Source: Burkholderia sp. SRS-46 (lineage in GTDB: Bacteria > Pseudomonadota > Gammaproteobacteria > Burkholderiales > Burkholderiaceae). From it: a DNA stretch of 64,000 nucleotides. Positions 1-9,045 of the stretch are shown piece by piece (the first letter of the stretch is position 1; each line of letters begins with the position of its first letter). The stretch lies in NCBI RefSeq assembly GCF_004343775.1, contig NZ_PTXL01000008.1, positions 496,001 to 560,000 of the forward strand, read 5' to 3'. The notes below the pieces were generated by a model, which searched no databases, had not been told where the DNA came from, and worked only from the letters and a program-made list of their open reading frames with translations. A program made the position numbers and the translations under genes.

Positions 1-725
1 AACGCATAGCCTTCCACGGCAAACTCCTTCAGCGCGCGCGGCTCGGCAATGCGATGCTCCACGATATAGCGCGCCATCAGGCCGCGCGCGCGCTTCGCGT
101 GGAAGCTGATGATCTTGTAGCGGCCGCCCTTCCAGTCCTCGAACACCGGCGTGACGACGGGCGCGGCCAGCAGCTTCGGCCTGACCGACTTGAAATACTC
201 GGTCGACGCGCAATTGATCAGCACGCGCGACGCACCGCTGCGCGCTTCCAGCTGCTCGTTCAGCGCGCGGGTGATCCGGTCGCCCCAGAACGCATACAGA
301 TCCTTGCCGCGGGCGTTCGCGAAGCGCGTGCCCATCTCGAGCCGGTACGGCTGCAGCAGGTCGAGCGGACGCAGCAGCCCGTACAGGCCCGACAACACGC
401 GCACGTGGTGCTGCGCGTAATCGAGATCCGCCGCCGACAGCGACTTCGCGTCGAACCCCTCGTACACGTCGCCATTGAACGCGAGCACCGCCTGCTTGGC
501 GTTCTCGGGCGAAAAGGTGGGCGACCAGTCGGCGTAACGCTGGAAGTTCAGGCGCGCGAGCGGATCGGAGATGTCCATCAGCGTCGCGATGTCCTGCGGC
601 GACAGCTTGCGCAGGCCGTCGATCAGTTCCGACGCATCGTCGACGAACGCCGGCTCGGTAAAGGCCTGGACATGAGCGGGGGTGTCGTAGTCGAGGGATT
701 TCGCGGGGGAGAGAACGATTATCAT
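1..725 (-). CDS. yaaA: Peroxide stress protein YaaA (DUF328), C-terminus cut by window edge
   Basis: The reverse strand reads from an ATG at 725 with the N-terminus [16 protein letters not shown], the signature start of the YaaA/DUF328 family. About 241 codons are visible and the frame runs off the left edge. Family members are usually near 260 residues, so only the last ~20 are missing. In E. coli YaaA is a cytoplasmic protein that lowers free iron during peroxide stress, and the family binds DNA; those roles are known for the family and not shown here. The gene is divergent from the PIN-domain gene at 783 with only 57 bases between the two starts, so both promoters must lie in or overlap that short gap. 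Confidence 0.93.
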   Translation of the reverse strand, partial: MIIVLSPAKSLDYDTPAHVQAFTEPAFVDDASELIDGLRKLSPQDIATLMDISDPLARLNFQRYADWSPTFSPENAKQAVLAFNGDVYEGFDAKSLSAADLDYAQHHVRVLSGLYGLLRPLDLLQPYRLEMGTRFANARGKDLYAFWGDRITRALNEQLEARSGASRVLINCASTEYFKSVRPKLLAAPVVTPVFEDWKGGRYKIISFHAKRARGLMARYIVEHRIAEPRALKEFAVEGYA

Positions 726-782
726 AGAGGCTCGCTGGCACGCCGTGCCGTGCGGACAGACGAAAACCACCGATTGTAACGA

Positions 783-1262
783 ATGCCCAGCTCCCTCGCC
801 CCGCGTGCAGAATGCCGCGTCGTGCTCGATTCGAACGTCTGGATCGACATTCTCGTCTTCGACGATCCCGCCACACGCCCGATCCGCGCCGCACTGGAGC
901 GCGGCGCGCTCGTCGCGCTGATCGACGGGCGCTGCCTGACCGAGCTCGAACACGTGCTCGACTATCCGCAATTCCAGGCGCGCGCGGTCGACAAGGCCGC
1001 CGCGCTCGAGATCGTCGCGCGCCTCGCGCAAAGGGTCGAACCGCCGCCGGTTGCGGCCGACGCGCCGCCGCTGCCGAAATGCAAGGATCGCGACGACCAG
1101 AAATTTCTCGAGCTGGCGCGCGCCGCGCAGGCCGAATGGCTCGTGTCGAAGGACCGGGCACTGCTGAAGCTCGCCAAGCGCACCGCGCGCGACTTCGGCT
1201 TCCGGATCGCCCAGCCCGCACCATTCACCGAGGCCTGCGCGCTCGACGCCACGCCGGCGTGA
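783..1262 (+). CDS. PIN-domain protein, putative toxin-like nuclease without adjacent antitoxin
   Basis: The 159-residue product begins with the PIN core strand [15 protein letters not shown] (Asp16 as first metal ligand). A conserved acidic stretch, [13 protein letters not shown], follows near residue 100, then [12 protein letters not shown]. This matches the family named 'putative toxin-antitoxin system toxin component, PIN family' (COG1569-like), whose members are Mg-dependent ribonucleases or relics of them. No small antitoxin gene precedes or overlaps it: upstream is the divergent yaaA and downstream, 38 bases away, an aminotransferase on the same strand. The start ATG has no clear Shine-Dalgarno sequence. 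It may be a domesticated PIN protein; substrate unknown. Confidence 0.8.
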   Translation: MPSSLAPRAECRVVLDSNVWIDILVFDDPATRPIRAALERGALVALIDGRCLTELEHVLDYPQFQARAVDKAAALEIVARLAQRVEPPPVAADAPPLPKCKDRDDQKFLELARAAQAEWLVSKDRALLKLAKRTARDFGFRIAQPAPFTEACALDATPA

Positions 1263-1300
1263 CGCGCGCCGCGCCCTTTACTTCCGACAGTCAGTCACCG

Positions 1301-2473
1301 ATGAACGCTCCTTTCGACATGCCTATGACTCCTGTTTTCCCCTCGCGCCTGCCGAACGTCGGCACGACGATCTTCACGATCATGAGCGCGCTCGCCGCCG
1401 AGAAAGGCGCGGTCAACCTCGGCCAGGGCTTTCCGGATTTCGATTGCGATCCGCGCATCGTCGACGCGGTCGCCGCCGCGATGCGCGACGGCCACAACCA
1501 GTATCCGCCGATGGCGGGCGTCGCGCCGCTGCGCGACGCGATCGCCGACAAGATCGCGCAGGTGTACGGGCGCCGCTACGATCCCGCGACCGAGATCACG
1601 GTGACGGCCGGCGCGACGCAGGCGCTGCTCACCGCGATCCTGTGTGCGGTGCACCCGGGCGACGAGGTGATCGTCGTCGAGCCGACCTACGACAGCTACC
1701 TGCCGTCGATCGAGCTCGCGGGCGGCAAGCCGGTGTTCGTCACGCTGGAGGCGCCCGACTACGCGATCCCGTTCGACCGCCTCGCGGCCGCGATCACGCC
1801 GAAGACGCGCATGATCCTGATCAACACGCCGCACAACCCGACCGGCACGGTGTGGCGCGAGGCGGACATGCGCAAGCTCGAGGAGATCGTGCGCGGCACC
1901 GACCTGCTGATCCTGTCGGACGAGGTGTACGAGCACATGGTGTATGACGGCGCGCGCCACGAGAGCGTCGCGCGCTACCCGGAGCTGGCCGCGCGCAGCT
2001 TCATCGTGTCGAGCTTCGGCAAGACCTACCACGTGACGGGCTGGAAGGTCGGCTACGTCGCCGCGCCGGCCGCGCTCAGCGCCGAGTTCCGCAAGGTCCA
2101 CCAGTTCAACGTGTTCACGGTGAACACGCCGATGCAGTTCGGGCTCGCCGACTACCTGCGCGACCCGGCGCCGTACCTGACGCTCGCCGGCTTCTACCAG
2201 AAGAAGCGCGACTTCTTCCGCGCCGGCCTCGAACGCACGCGCTTCAAGCTGCTGCCTTGCTCGGGCACGTATTTCCAGTGCGTCGACTATTCGGCGATCA
2301 GCGACCTGCCGGAGGCGGAGTTCTCGAAGTGGTTGACGGCGGAAATCGGCGTCGCGGCGATTCCGGTATCGGCGTTCTATCACGAGCCGCACGAATCGGG
2401 CGTCGTGCGCTTCTGCTTTGCGAAGCAGGAAAGCACGCTCGCGACCGCGCTCGAACGGCTCGCGAAGCTGTAG
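1301..2473 (+). CDS. Methionine-type PLP-dependent aminotransferase (class I/II, YbdL-like)
   Basis: A 390-residue fold-type I aminotransferase. Visible signatures are GQGFPDFDCDP near residues 41-51, which is typical of the kynurenine/methionine aminotransferase branch. NTPHNPTG lies near residues 175-182. The PLP-lysine motif SSFGKTYHVTGWKVGY puts the Schiff-base lysine at about Lys241. The closest known family is methionine:2-oxo-acid aminotransferase (YbdL/MtnE-like), acting on Met, Phe or Tyr in the cytosol. The ATG at 1301 gives MNAPFDMPMTPVFPSRLP. A second ATG at 1319 would remove six residues and cannot be excluded. It follows the PIN gene by 38 bases and may be co-transcribed with it. 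Confidence 0.88.
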   Translation: MNAPFDMPMTPVFPSRLPNVGTTIFTIMSALAAEKGAVNLGQGFPDFDCDPRIVDAVAAAMRDGHNQYPPMAGVAPLRDAIADKIAQVYGRRYDPATEITVTAGATQALLTAILCAVHPGDEVIVVEPTYDSYLPSIELAGGKPVFVTLEAPDYAIPFDRLAAAITPKTRMILINTPHNPTGTVWREADMRKLEEIVRGTDLLILSDEVYEHMVYDGARHESVARYPELAARSFIVSSFGKTYHVTGWKVGYVAAPAALSAEFRKVHQFNVFTVNTPMQFGLADYLRDPAPYLTLAGFYQKKRDFFRAGLERTRFKLLPCSGTYFQCVDYSAISDLPEAEFSKWLTAEIGVAAIPVSAFYHEPHESGVVRFCFAKQESTLATALERLAKL

Positions 2474-2554
2474 TTGCCATGCGGGCGGCGTGGCGCATGA
2501 CGCACGCCGCCCCTCGCGCCCCGCGGGGCGCTCATCACGCACGCGCGGCCACGG

Positions 2555-3211
2555 TCACGGGCACTTGGCGTTCGCCGCGGCCATATAGGCCTTGCAATCC
2601 TCCGTGACGCGCTTTGCGGCCGGACGCTCCCCGACCTGCTGCGCGTGCGCCTTCCAGTCGATGCCTGCGTCGAGCAGGTAATCGTGGCCGAAGATCTTCT
2701 TGGTCGCCAGGCCGATGATCGGCAGATGAATCGATGCGGCGATGTCCGCGAGACCGAACGTATCGCCCAGCACGTAAGGCGAGAAGCGCGTCATCTGCTT
2801 GAACGCGTCGATCGCGCGTGGCAGGCGCTTCTCGACGTGCGCCTTCATCCCGTCGCTGACCTTCCCGCCGAAGAACGCCTCGGTGTAGATCTCGCGCGCG
2901 GTCCATTCGAGATACAGTTCGAGCATCTCGACGAGCTCGCGCACCTTCGCGGCCGCAAACGGGTCGGACGGGAAAATGTGCTTCTCGGGATAGCGCGCCG
3001 CCAGATATTCGATGATCACCTGCGACTCGAACAGCGCGCCCTGTTCGGTCCTCAGGTATGGAATCTTGCCGAGCGGCGTATCGGCGAGCACGGCCGGATC
3101 GCTGACCGGCAGATCGCACGTCGCTTCCTCGAACGGAATGCCATGCTCGAGCAGGACGAACTTGACCTTGTTGTAATAGTTGGACAACGGAATACCGCAC
3201 AGCTGTAGCAT
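2555..3211 (-). CDS. Glutathione S-transferase family protein
   Basis: A 218-residue cytosolic GST. The N-terminal thioredoxin-like domain starts MLQLCGIPLSNYYNKVK, with the cis-Pro/substrate-binding stretch GKIPYLRTEQG and the glutathione-contact motif FESQVIIEYLA near residues 62-72. An all-helical C-terminal domain carries the N-capping box GDTFGLADIAAS. The start at 3211 is chosen because AAGGAG stands eight bases upstream; an open frame continues 25 codons further without similarity. It probably conjugates or reduces small electrophiles, but the substrate cannot be read from sequence. Transcribed alone, divergent from the enoyl-CoA hydratase at 3414. Confidence 0.88.
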   Translation of the reverse strand: MLQLCGIPLSNYYNKVKFVLLEHGIPFEEATCDLPVSDPAVLADTPLGKIPYLRTEQGALFESQVIIEYLAARYPEKHIFPSDPFAAAKVRELVEMLELYLEWTAREIYTEAFFGGKVSDGMKAHVEKRLPRAIDAFKQMTRFSPYVLGDTFGLADIAASIHLPIIGLATKKIFGHDYLLDAGIDWKAHAQQVGERPAAKRVTEDCKAYMAAANAKCP

Positions 3212-3413
3212 CGGAGTCTCCTTCCTCGCTTGGGACGTGGCCGGAACGACGCCGGGCACGCGGGGATTCGTCGCGCTGAAAAGCACGTTCGTGCTAGTCT
3301 AAAACAGTTTCGCGTCCGCCACGACTTCCATTCATCCGTAATGACAGCATAGTCCGCCGTCGCTGCAGCGGATACGGAATCGCGGCCGCGCCATCCGATG
3401 GAGACACGCTCGC

Positions 3414-4205
3414 ATGAGTGCTGAACTGCTGGCATCCCGCCCGTCCGAAAACGAATCGACGCTGGTCCTCACGCTATCCAATCCCGGCGCGCGCAACGCG
3501 CTGCACCCCGACATGTATGCGGCGGGCATCGAGGCGCTCGCCACGGCCGATCGCGATCCCGCGATTCGCGCCGTCGTGCTGACCGGCGCGGACCGCTTCT
3601 TCTGCGCGGGCGGCAACCTGAACCGGCTGCTCGACAACCGCGCGAAGGATCCGTCCTACCAGGCCGACAGCGTCGACCTGCTCGCTGCGTGGATCACCGC
3701 GATCCGCGCATCGACGAAGCCGGTCATCGCGGCGGTCGAAGGCGCCGCGGCCGGCGCCGGCTTCTCGCTCGCGCTCGCGTGCGACCTGATCGTCGCCGCG
3801 CACGACGCAAAGTTCGTGATGTCGTACGCACGCGTCGGCCTGACGCCGGACGGCGGCGCATCGTGGTTCCTCGCGCGTGCGCTGCCGCGCGCGCTGGCCG
3901 CCGAGCTGCTGTTCGACGGCAAGCCCGTGACGGCCGAGCGCCTGCATGCGCTCGGCGTCGTCAACCGGCTCGCCGCGCCCGGCAGCGCACTCGCCGATGC
4001 GCTCGCCTGGGCGGATGCGCTCGCCGGCATCTCGCCGAATGCGCTGACGCGCATCAAGTCGCTGCTCGACGACGCCGTCGCGCAACCGCTCGACGCGCAT
4101 CTCGTCACCGAGCGCAATCATTTCGTCGCATCGCTGCATCACCCGGATGCGCTCGAAGGGATCACCGCGTTTCTCGAGAAGCGTCCGGCCCATTACAAAC
4201 GCTAG
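3414..4205 (+). CDS. Enoyl-CoA hydratase/isomerase family protein
   Basis: A 263-residue crotonase-fold protein. The first oxyanion-hole motif is DRFFCAGGNL (residues 60-69) and the second is EGAAAGAGFSLALACDL (109-125). The usual second catalytic acid position reads TPDGGASWFLAR, giving Asp146 and not Glu, a pattern seen in isomerase/PaaG-like members. Residues ALHPDM near 29-34 are typical of proteobacterial enoyl-CoA hydratases. It should hydrate or isomerise a 2-enoyl-CoA in the cytosol. It heads a + strand run: the histidine-phosphatase gene starts 8 bases after its stop, and a kinase and a GST follow. Confidence 0.88.
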   Translation: MSAELLASRPSENESTLVLTLSNPGARNALHPDMYAAGIEALATADRDPAIRAVVLTGADRFFCAGGNLNRLLDNRAKDPSYQADSVDLLAAWITAIRASTKPVIAAVEGAAAGAGFSLALACDLIVAAHDAKFVMSYARVGLTPDGGASWFLARALPRALAAELLFDGKPVTAERLHALGVVNRLAAPGSALADALAWADALAGISPNALTRIKSLLDDAVAQPLDAHLVTERNHFVASLHHPDALEGITAFLEKRPAHYKR

Positions 4206-4212
4206 CCCCGCC

Positions 4213-4929
4213 ATGTCACGTTTCGAACTGCCTCGGCGCCGCCGCATCTACCTGATGCGGCACGGCGACGTCACCTATTTCGACGATTCGGGACGCGCGA
4301 TCGACCCCGACCGCGTGCCGCTCAATGCCCACGGCCGCGACCAGGCGAGCGCCGCCGGACGCGTGTTCGCCGAGCAACGCATCCGCTTCGACCGCGTGAT
4401 CGCCAGCGGCCTGCCGCGCACGCTCGAGACCGCGCAACGCGTGCTCGCGGAAACCGGCCAGCGTATCGACGTCGAAGTCGAACCCGCGTGGCGCGAAATC
4501 CGCGGCGGGCATCTGTCGGAGATTCCGCCCGAGCAGCATCGCGACGCGTTCCTGCGCGTGCTCGACGGCATCGTGCCCGAAGATACGCGCTTTCTCGGCG
4601 GCGAGACGATCGGCGAACTGATCGATCGCGTGCTGCCGCCGCTCGACGCGCTGCGCGCCGACCGCGCATGGGACACCGCGCTGCTGGTGCTGCACGGCGG
4701 CGTGAACTGCGCGTTGCTGTCGCATGCGACGGTGCCCGGCCAGCGGCTCTTCATCGGCCACCTGTCGCAATCGACCGGCTGCATCAACGCGCTCGACGTC
4801 GGCGACGATCCGCACGACTGGGTGATCCGCCTGCTCAACTATTCGCCGCCCGAAGCACTGCACCGGGACACGCGCAACACGACGATGGAAGTGCTGTACC
4901 AGCAATACCTGAAGTTCGCGCAACCCTGA
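4213..4929 (+). CDS. Histidine phosphatase family protein
   Basis: A 238-residue protein of the histidine phosphatase (phosphoglycerate mutase-like) superfamily. The catalytic RHG motif is at residues 16-18 (YLMRHGDVTYF). The second active-site histidine is in LLVLHGGVN, and a SGLPRTLETAQ segment matches the phosphate-pocket arginine region. Length and architecture fit small-molecule phosphatases (CobC/GpmB type). The gene lies between an enoyl-CoA hydratase and an ACAD10/11-type kinase, so removal of a phosphate put on by that kinase is a reasonable guess, not shown. Start ATG 4213, 8 bases after the previous stop. Confidence 0.85.
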   Translation: MSRFELPRRRRIYLMRHGDVTYFDDSGRAIDPDRVPLNAHGRDQASAAGRVFAEQRIRFDRVIASGLPRTLETAQRVLAETGQRIDVEVEPAWREIRGGHLSEIPPEQHRDAFLRVLDGIVPEDTRFLGGETIGELIDRVLPPLDALRADRAWDTALLVLHGGVNCALLSHATVPGQRLFIGHLSQSTGCINALDVGDDPHDWVIRLLNYSPPEALHRDTRNTTMEVLYQQYLKFAQP

Positions 4930-4956
4930 TCGCCGCAACGGCCCGGAGAAGACACG

Positions 4957-6066
4957 ATGGCGCAACCGAACGATCCCGCGACACCCCGCACCGACTACAC
5001 GGCGTTCGAAGGCACCGCGCCGGTCAACGAGCGGCAGCGCTTCGATGTCGATGCGCTGTCGCGCTGGCTCGCGGCCCACGTCGACGGCTTCGCGGGCCCG
5101 CTTACCATCGAGCAGTTCAAGGGTGGCCAGTCGAATCCGACCTTCAAGCTCGTCACGCCATCGCGCAGCTACGTGATGCGCGCGAAGCCCGCGCCCGCCG
5201 CGAAGCTGCTGCCCTCCGCGCACGCGATCGAACGCGAATACCGCGTGATGGACGCGCTGGCCGGCACCGACGTCCCGGTCGCGCGAATGCATGCGCTCTG
5301 CGACGACGAAAGCGTGATCGGCCGCGCGTTCTACGTGATGGCGTTCGTCGACGGGCGCGTGCTGTGGGATCCGTCGCTGCCCGGCATGTCGCCCGACGCG
5401 CGGGCCGCGCACTACGACGAGATGAACCGCGTGATCGCGGCGCTGCATGCGCTCGATCCGGCGGCGATCGGCCTCGCGGACTACGGCAAGCCCGGTAACT
5501 ACTTCGCACGGCAGATCGGCCGCTGGAGCAAGCAGTATCTCGCGTCGGAAACCGAGCCGATCGGCGCGATGCATCGGCTGATCGACTGGCTTCCGCAGCA
5601 CATGCCGCCCGATGCCGCAGGCGACGATCGCCCTGCATCGATCGTGCACGGCGACTACCGCCTCGACAACCTGATCTTCCATCCGGACGAGCCGCGCGTG
5701 CTCGCGGTGCTCGACTGGGAACTGTCGACGCTCGGCGATCCGCTCGCGGATTTTGCGTACCACTGCATGACGTGGCACGTCGACCCGCGGCGATTCCGCG
5801 GCATCGCGGGCCTCGACTGGCATGCGCTCGGCATTCCCGACGAAACGCGCTACGTCGCGCGCTACTGCGCGCGCACCGGCTTGTCGATCCGCGCTGACTG
5901 GAATGTCTACCTGGCCTACAACATGTTCCGCATCGCGGCGATCCTGCAGGGCATCATGAAGCGCGTCGTCGACGGCACGGCCTCGAGCGCGCAGGCGCTC
6001 GACGCGGGCCGGCGCGCCCGGCCGATGGCGGAGCTCGCCTGGCAGTACGCGCAGAAGGTGCGCTGA
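4957..6066 (+). CDS. APH-fold phosphotransferase, ACAD10/11 N-domain / LvaA-like
   Basis: A 369-residue aminoglycoside-phosphotransferase-fold kinase. A glycine-rich nucleotide segment, FKGGQSNPTFKL, is at 54-65, with the lysine-containing strand SYVMRAKPAP at 71-80. The catalytic loop is HGDYRLDNLIF (His231-Asp233) and the metal-binding DWELSTLGDPLADFAY is near 253-268. The blocks LLPSAHAIEREYRVM, GNYFARQIGRW and KQYLAS are those of the kinase half of ACAD10/ACAD11 and of the LvaA hydroxyacyl-CoA kinases, rather than of antibiotic kinases. In those systems the kinase phosphorylates a 4-hydroxyacyl-CoA, from which an acyl-CoA dehydrogenase relative eliminates phosphate. Two acyl-CoA dehydrogenases lie 1.8 kb away on the opposite strand. 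Confidence 0.88.
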   Translation: MAQPNDPATPRTDYTAFEGTAPVNERQRFDVDALSRWLAAHVDGFAGPLTIEQFKGGQSNPTFKLVTPSRSYVMRAKPAPAAKLLPSAHAIEREYRVMDALAGTDVPVARMHALCDDESVIGRAFYVMAFVDGRVLWDPSLPGMSPDARAAHYDEMNRVIAALHALDPAAIGLADYGKPGNYFARQIGRWSKQYLASETEPIGAMHRLIDWLPQHMPPDAAGDDRPASIVHGDYRLDNLIFHPDEPRVLAVLDWELSTLGDPLADFAYHCMTWHVDPRRFRGIAGLDWHALGIPDETRYVARYCARTGLSIRADWNVYLAYNMFRIAAILQGIMKRVVDGTASSAQALDAGRRARPMAELAWQYAQKVR

Positions 6067-6171
6067 CGCGCGCGGCGGCCGCCGGCAGCCTGCGTCGATC
6101 CATGCTCTAATGGCCGCCTGTCGCGGCGCCCCGGCGGCGCCGCTATCGCGGACGCATTGAAGGAGTTGACG

Positions 6172-6864
6172 ATGATCGACGTCTACAGCTGGGCAACCCC
6201 GAATGGCCACAAGGTGCATATCCTGCTCGAGGAAACCGGCCTCGACTATCGCGTGCACCCGATCGATATCGGCGCGGGCGACCAGTTCCAGCCGGATTTC
6301 CTGAAGATCAGCCCGAACAACAAGATCCCCGCGATCGTCGATCCGGACGGTCCCGGCGGCAAGCCGATCGCGCTGTTCGAATCGGGCGCGATCCTGATCT
6401 ATCTCGCGGAAAAGTCCGGCCGATTCCTGCCGGAAGATCCGGCCGCGCGCTATGCGACGCTGCAATGGCTGATGTTCCAGATGGGCGGCGTCGGGCCGAT
6501 GCTCGGGCAGGCGCATCACTTCCGCCTCTATGCGCCGGAGAAGATCGACTACGCAGTCAATCGCTACACGAACGAAGCGCATCGCCTCTACAACGTGATG
6601 GACAAGCAGCTTGGCGAAACCGCGTATCTGGCCGGCGACGCGTACACGATCGCGGACATTGCGACGTTCCCGTGGACGCGCTCGTGGCAGAACCAGGGGA
6701 TCGTGCTCGACGAATTCCCGAACGTGAAACGCTGGCACGAAGCGATCGCCGCGCGGCCGGCGGTGCAGCGCGGCGTCGAGGTGCTCGCGTCGCTGCGCAA
6801 GGCGCTGCAGGACGACCGCGCGCGCGAGGTGCTGTTCGGCGCGACGCAGTACGCCAGGCACTGA
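6172..6864 (+). CDS. Nu-class glutathione S-transferase (YfcG/YghU-like)
   Basis: A 230-residue GST. The N-terminal block MIDVYSWATPNGHKVHILLEE, with Thr9-Pro-Asn, is the hallmark of YfcG/YghU nu-class proteins, which act as disulfide-bond reductases using glutathione. ISPNNKIPAIVDPDG and LFESGAILIYLAEKSG supply the glutathione-binding site, and TIADIATFPW is the N-capping box. The start at 6172 is preceded by AAGGAG at 6160-6165. It ends the + strand run, 26 bases before the convergent MaoC gene. Whether it belongs to the acyl-CoA pathway or is an independent redox gene is unclear. Confidence 0.9.
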   Translation: MIDVYSWATPNGHKVHILLEETGLDYRVHPIDIGAGDQFQPDFLKISPNNKIPAIVDPDGPGGKPIALFESGAILIYLAEKSGRFLPEDPAARYATLQWLMFQMGGVGPMLGQAHHFRLYAPEKIDYAVNRYTNEAHRLYNVMDKQLGETAYLAGDAYTIADIATFPWTRSWQNQGIVLDEFPNVKRWHEAIAARPAVQRGVEVLASLRKALQDDRAREVLFGATQYARH

Positions 6865-6890
6865 ACGCCCCGCGCGCGCGGGAAACGACT

Positions 6891-7367
6891 TCAGAAGTAG
6901 TGCAGCGTGAGGAATTCCGCTGCGCAGACCGGCAGCGGCTGGTCGGGACGCTCGATCTGCATCGTCACCGACCACGTCGCCTGCATGCCGCCCCGCCCCG
7001 CCGCCGCCGTTTCCGTCACCGCGAACAGCGCGCGCACGCGTGCGCCGACCGGCACTGGCTTCAGGAAACGCACGCGGTTCAGCCCGTAGTTCACGCCCAT
7101 CTTCTGCTCGAAGCGGATCGTATCGGCCATCAGCACCGGAATCAGCGACAGCGTCAGGAAGCCGTGCGCGATCGGACCGCCGAACGGCGATTCGCGCCGC
7201 GCGCGTTCCGGGTCGACATGAATCCACTGATGATCGCCGGTCGCCTCGGCAAACCGGTCGACGCGTGGCTGATCGACGTCGATCCATCCGCTCGCGAGCG
7301 GCGCCGCGCCGACGCACGCCGTCAGCGCCTCGGCCGATGCGATCACTGGCAGCGTTGCGTCGGTCAC
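6891..7367 (-). CDS. MaoC-like hotdog-fold dehydratase
   Basis: A 158-residue single-hotdog protein with the MaoC hydratase-2 signature. FAEATGDHQWIHVDPERA contains the catalytic Asp and His, and SPFGGPIAHGFLTLSLIP follows. The start is taken as the GTG at 7367 because the bases GTGA give a 4-base overlap with the stop of the upstream MaoC gene, indicating translational coupling. Family members hydrate trans-2-enoyl-CoA to (R)-3-hydroxyacyl-CoA or act on related thioesters. The paired MaoC gene may form a heteromer with it. Last gene of a four-gene minus-strand operon. Confidence 0.88.
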   Translation of the reverse strand: MTDATLPVIASAEALTACVGAAPLASGWIDVDQPRVDRFAEATGDHQWIHVDPERARRESPFGGPIAHGFLTLSLIPVLMADTIRFEQKMGVNYGLNRVRFLKPVPVGARVRALFAVTETAAAGRGGMQATWSVTMQIERPDQPLPVCAAEFLTLHYF

Positions 7368-7825
7368 GCGTTGCCTCCGGCCGGATCGCGCAACCCGAAG
7401 ATCACTTTCGAACGCACCGTGATCACCGTCTCGCCGCCGCCGTTGACGCCGATCCACTCGGTCGTCACGATGCCGCGATCGGGCTTGCTCGCCGACACGC
7501 GCTTGTCGTGGATCTTCTGGTACATCGTGATCGTGTCGCCGACGCGCACCGGCTTCAGCCAGCGGATTTCGTCGATGCCCGGCGAACCCATGCTGGTCGA
7601 GCCCGGCAGCACGTTGCGCACCAGCATGCCCATGAACACCGAACAGGTATGCCAGCCGCTCGCGACGAGCCCGCCGAACGGCGAGGCTTCCCCCGCCGCC
7701 TCGTCCACATGGAACGGCTGCGGGTCGTAGCGCTGCGCAAACGTCTTGATGTCGTCCGCCTCGAACGTGTAGCGGCCGACTTCGCTGGTGCTGCCGACTA
7801 CCAGGTCTTCGTAACTGATGCCCAC
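7364..7825 (-). CDS. MaoC-like hotdog-fold dehydratase
   Basis: A 153-residue MaoC-domain protein with FAQRYDPQPFHVDEAAGE, then SPFGGLVASGWHTCSVFMG. The first motif carries Asp and His as in R-hydratases, but GWHT replaces the GxxT/HGF element of its neighbour. It is more like the MaoC proteins that pair with acyl-CoA dehydrogenases. It lies 41 bases downstream of the acyl-CoA dehydrogenase gene ending at 7867 and overlaps the next MaoC gene by 4 bases. Two adjacent, diverged hotdog genes suggest a heterodimeric hydratase in which only one subunit is catalytic; that is an inference. Confidence 0.88.
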   Translation of the reverse strand: MGISYEDLVVGSTSEVGRYTFEADDIKTFAQRYDPQPFHVDEAAGEASPFGGLVASGWHTCSVFMGMLVRNVLPGSTSMGSPGIDEIRWLKPVRVGDTITMYQKIHDKRVSASKPDRGIVTTEWIGVNGGGETVITVRSKVIFGLRDPAGGNA

Positions 7826-7866
7826 TCTGTCTCTCCTTGGTGTGCGCGTGTGTGCGCGTGTCGCCG

Positions 7867-9000
7867 CTACGCCGCGTCGGCCTGCATGAAGTCAGGCAGC
7901 GCGGCGATGCGGGCGAGATGGTGATCGGTGTCGCCGAGCGTCGTCTCGATGATCGACAGGCGCTTGAACAGGTGCGCGGCCGCGACCTCGTTAGTCACGC
8001 CCATTCCGCCATGCAACTGTACAGCCTGCTGGCCGACGAAGCGCGCGGCCTGCCCGACGCGCGCCTTCGCCGCCGACACGGCCTTGCGCCGCGCATCGGC
8101 ATCGGGGCTCGCGTAGCGCACCGCCGCGAGATAGGTCAGCGAACGCGCCTGCTCCGCATGGATCAGCATGTCGACCATCCGGTGCTGCAGCGCCTGGAAA
8201 CGCGCGATCGGCACACCGAACTGCTCGCGTGTCTTCGTGTATTCGACGGTCGCGCGGTTCAGCTCGTCGAGCGCACCGACCGCTTCCGCGCACAGCAGCA
8301 CGGTCGCGTAATCGGCGATCCGCTCGAGCGCCGCCGCATCGCGCTCGCCGCCGGTCAGCAAGCGCGCGGGCGTGTCGTCGAGGCGGATCGTCGCGGCGCG
8401 CTGGCCGTCGATCGTCCGGCAGTCGGCAACCGCCGCGCCCGCCGCATCGCGCTCGACCACGAACACCCCCACCGCGCCGTCGTCGAGCCGCGCGGGCACG
8501 ATCCACACATCCGCCTGCGCGCCATGCTGCACGATCGACTTGACGCCGCTCAGGCGATACGCACCGTCCCGCGCGACCGCGCGCGTGTCGAGCGCGAACA
8601 GGTCGTAGCGCGCATGCGGCTCGTGGAACGCGACCGCCAGGCGCTTGCGCCCCTGCGCAACGCCTTCCAGCAGCGCCGCATCGTCGCCCGTGCCGGAGCC
8701 GGCGACGCGCAATGCCTCGACGCCGACCGCCGTCGCCCAGTACGGCTCGACCACGAGCGCGCGGCCGAGCGCCTGCAGCACGACCAGCATGTCGACCGCG
8801 CTGCCGCCGAAGCCGCCGTGCGCATCCGGCACCGGCAGCGCGGTCAGCCCGAGCTCCGTGAATGCCTGCCATTGTGCGTCCGACACGCCGGCATCGCTGT
8901 GCGCGATCGCCTGGCGTGTTTCGAAGCCGTACTGCTCGCCGAGATAGCGACCCAGCGCGTCGGCGAACTGCTGCTGCTCATCGGTGAAGGTGAAATCCAT
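7867..9000 (-). CDS. Acyl-CoA dehydrogenase family protein (second copy in operon)
   Basis: A 377-residue flavoprotein of the acyl-CoA dehydrogenase superfamily. N-terminal helical block MDFTFTDEQQQFADALGRYL; middle block GGFGGSAVDMLVVLQALG; C-terminal four-helix domain with TREQFGVPIARFQALQHRM and the FAD/dimer motif QLHGGMGVTNEV. Long Ala-rich stretches and moderate conservation suggest the divergent subfamily that often pairs with a canonical dehydrogenase as an alpha2-beta2 enzyme. The start at 9000 follows AGGAGACAACG. It begins 45 bases after the other dehydrogenase, consistent with a two-subunit enzyme. Confidence 0.9.
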   Translation of the reverse strand: MDFTFTDEQQQFADALGRYLGEQYGFETRQAIAHSDAGVSDAQWQAFTELGLTALPVPDAHGGFGGSAVDMLVVLQALGRALVVEPYWATAVGVEALRVAGSGTGDDAALLEGVAQGRKRLAVAFHEPHARYDLFALDTRAVARDGAYRLSGVKSIVQHGAQADVWIVPARLDDGAVGVFVVERDAAGAAVADCRTIDGQRAATIRLDDTPARLLTGGERDAAALERIADYATVLLCAEAVGALDELNRATVEYTKTREQFGVPIARFQALQHRMVDMLIHAEQARSLTYLAAVRYASPDADARRKAVSAAKARVGQAARFVGQQAVQLHGGMGVTNEVAAAHLFKRLSIIETTLGDTDHHLARIAALPDFMQADAA

Positions 9001-9045
9001 CGTTGTCTCCTGTCCCATGCTTCGCGTTCGGATCCCGCGCAAGGC

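Noticed and set aside
783-1262. Complete toxin-antitoxin module
   Set aside because: No small antitoxin frame next to the PIN gene.
4216-7317. A ~1,000-codon frame antisense to the phosphatase, kinase and GST genes
   Set aside because: Arg/Ala/Val-rich shadow of three recognisable genes; no family similarity seen.
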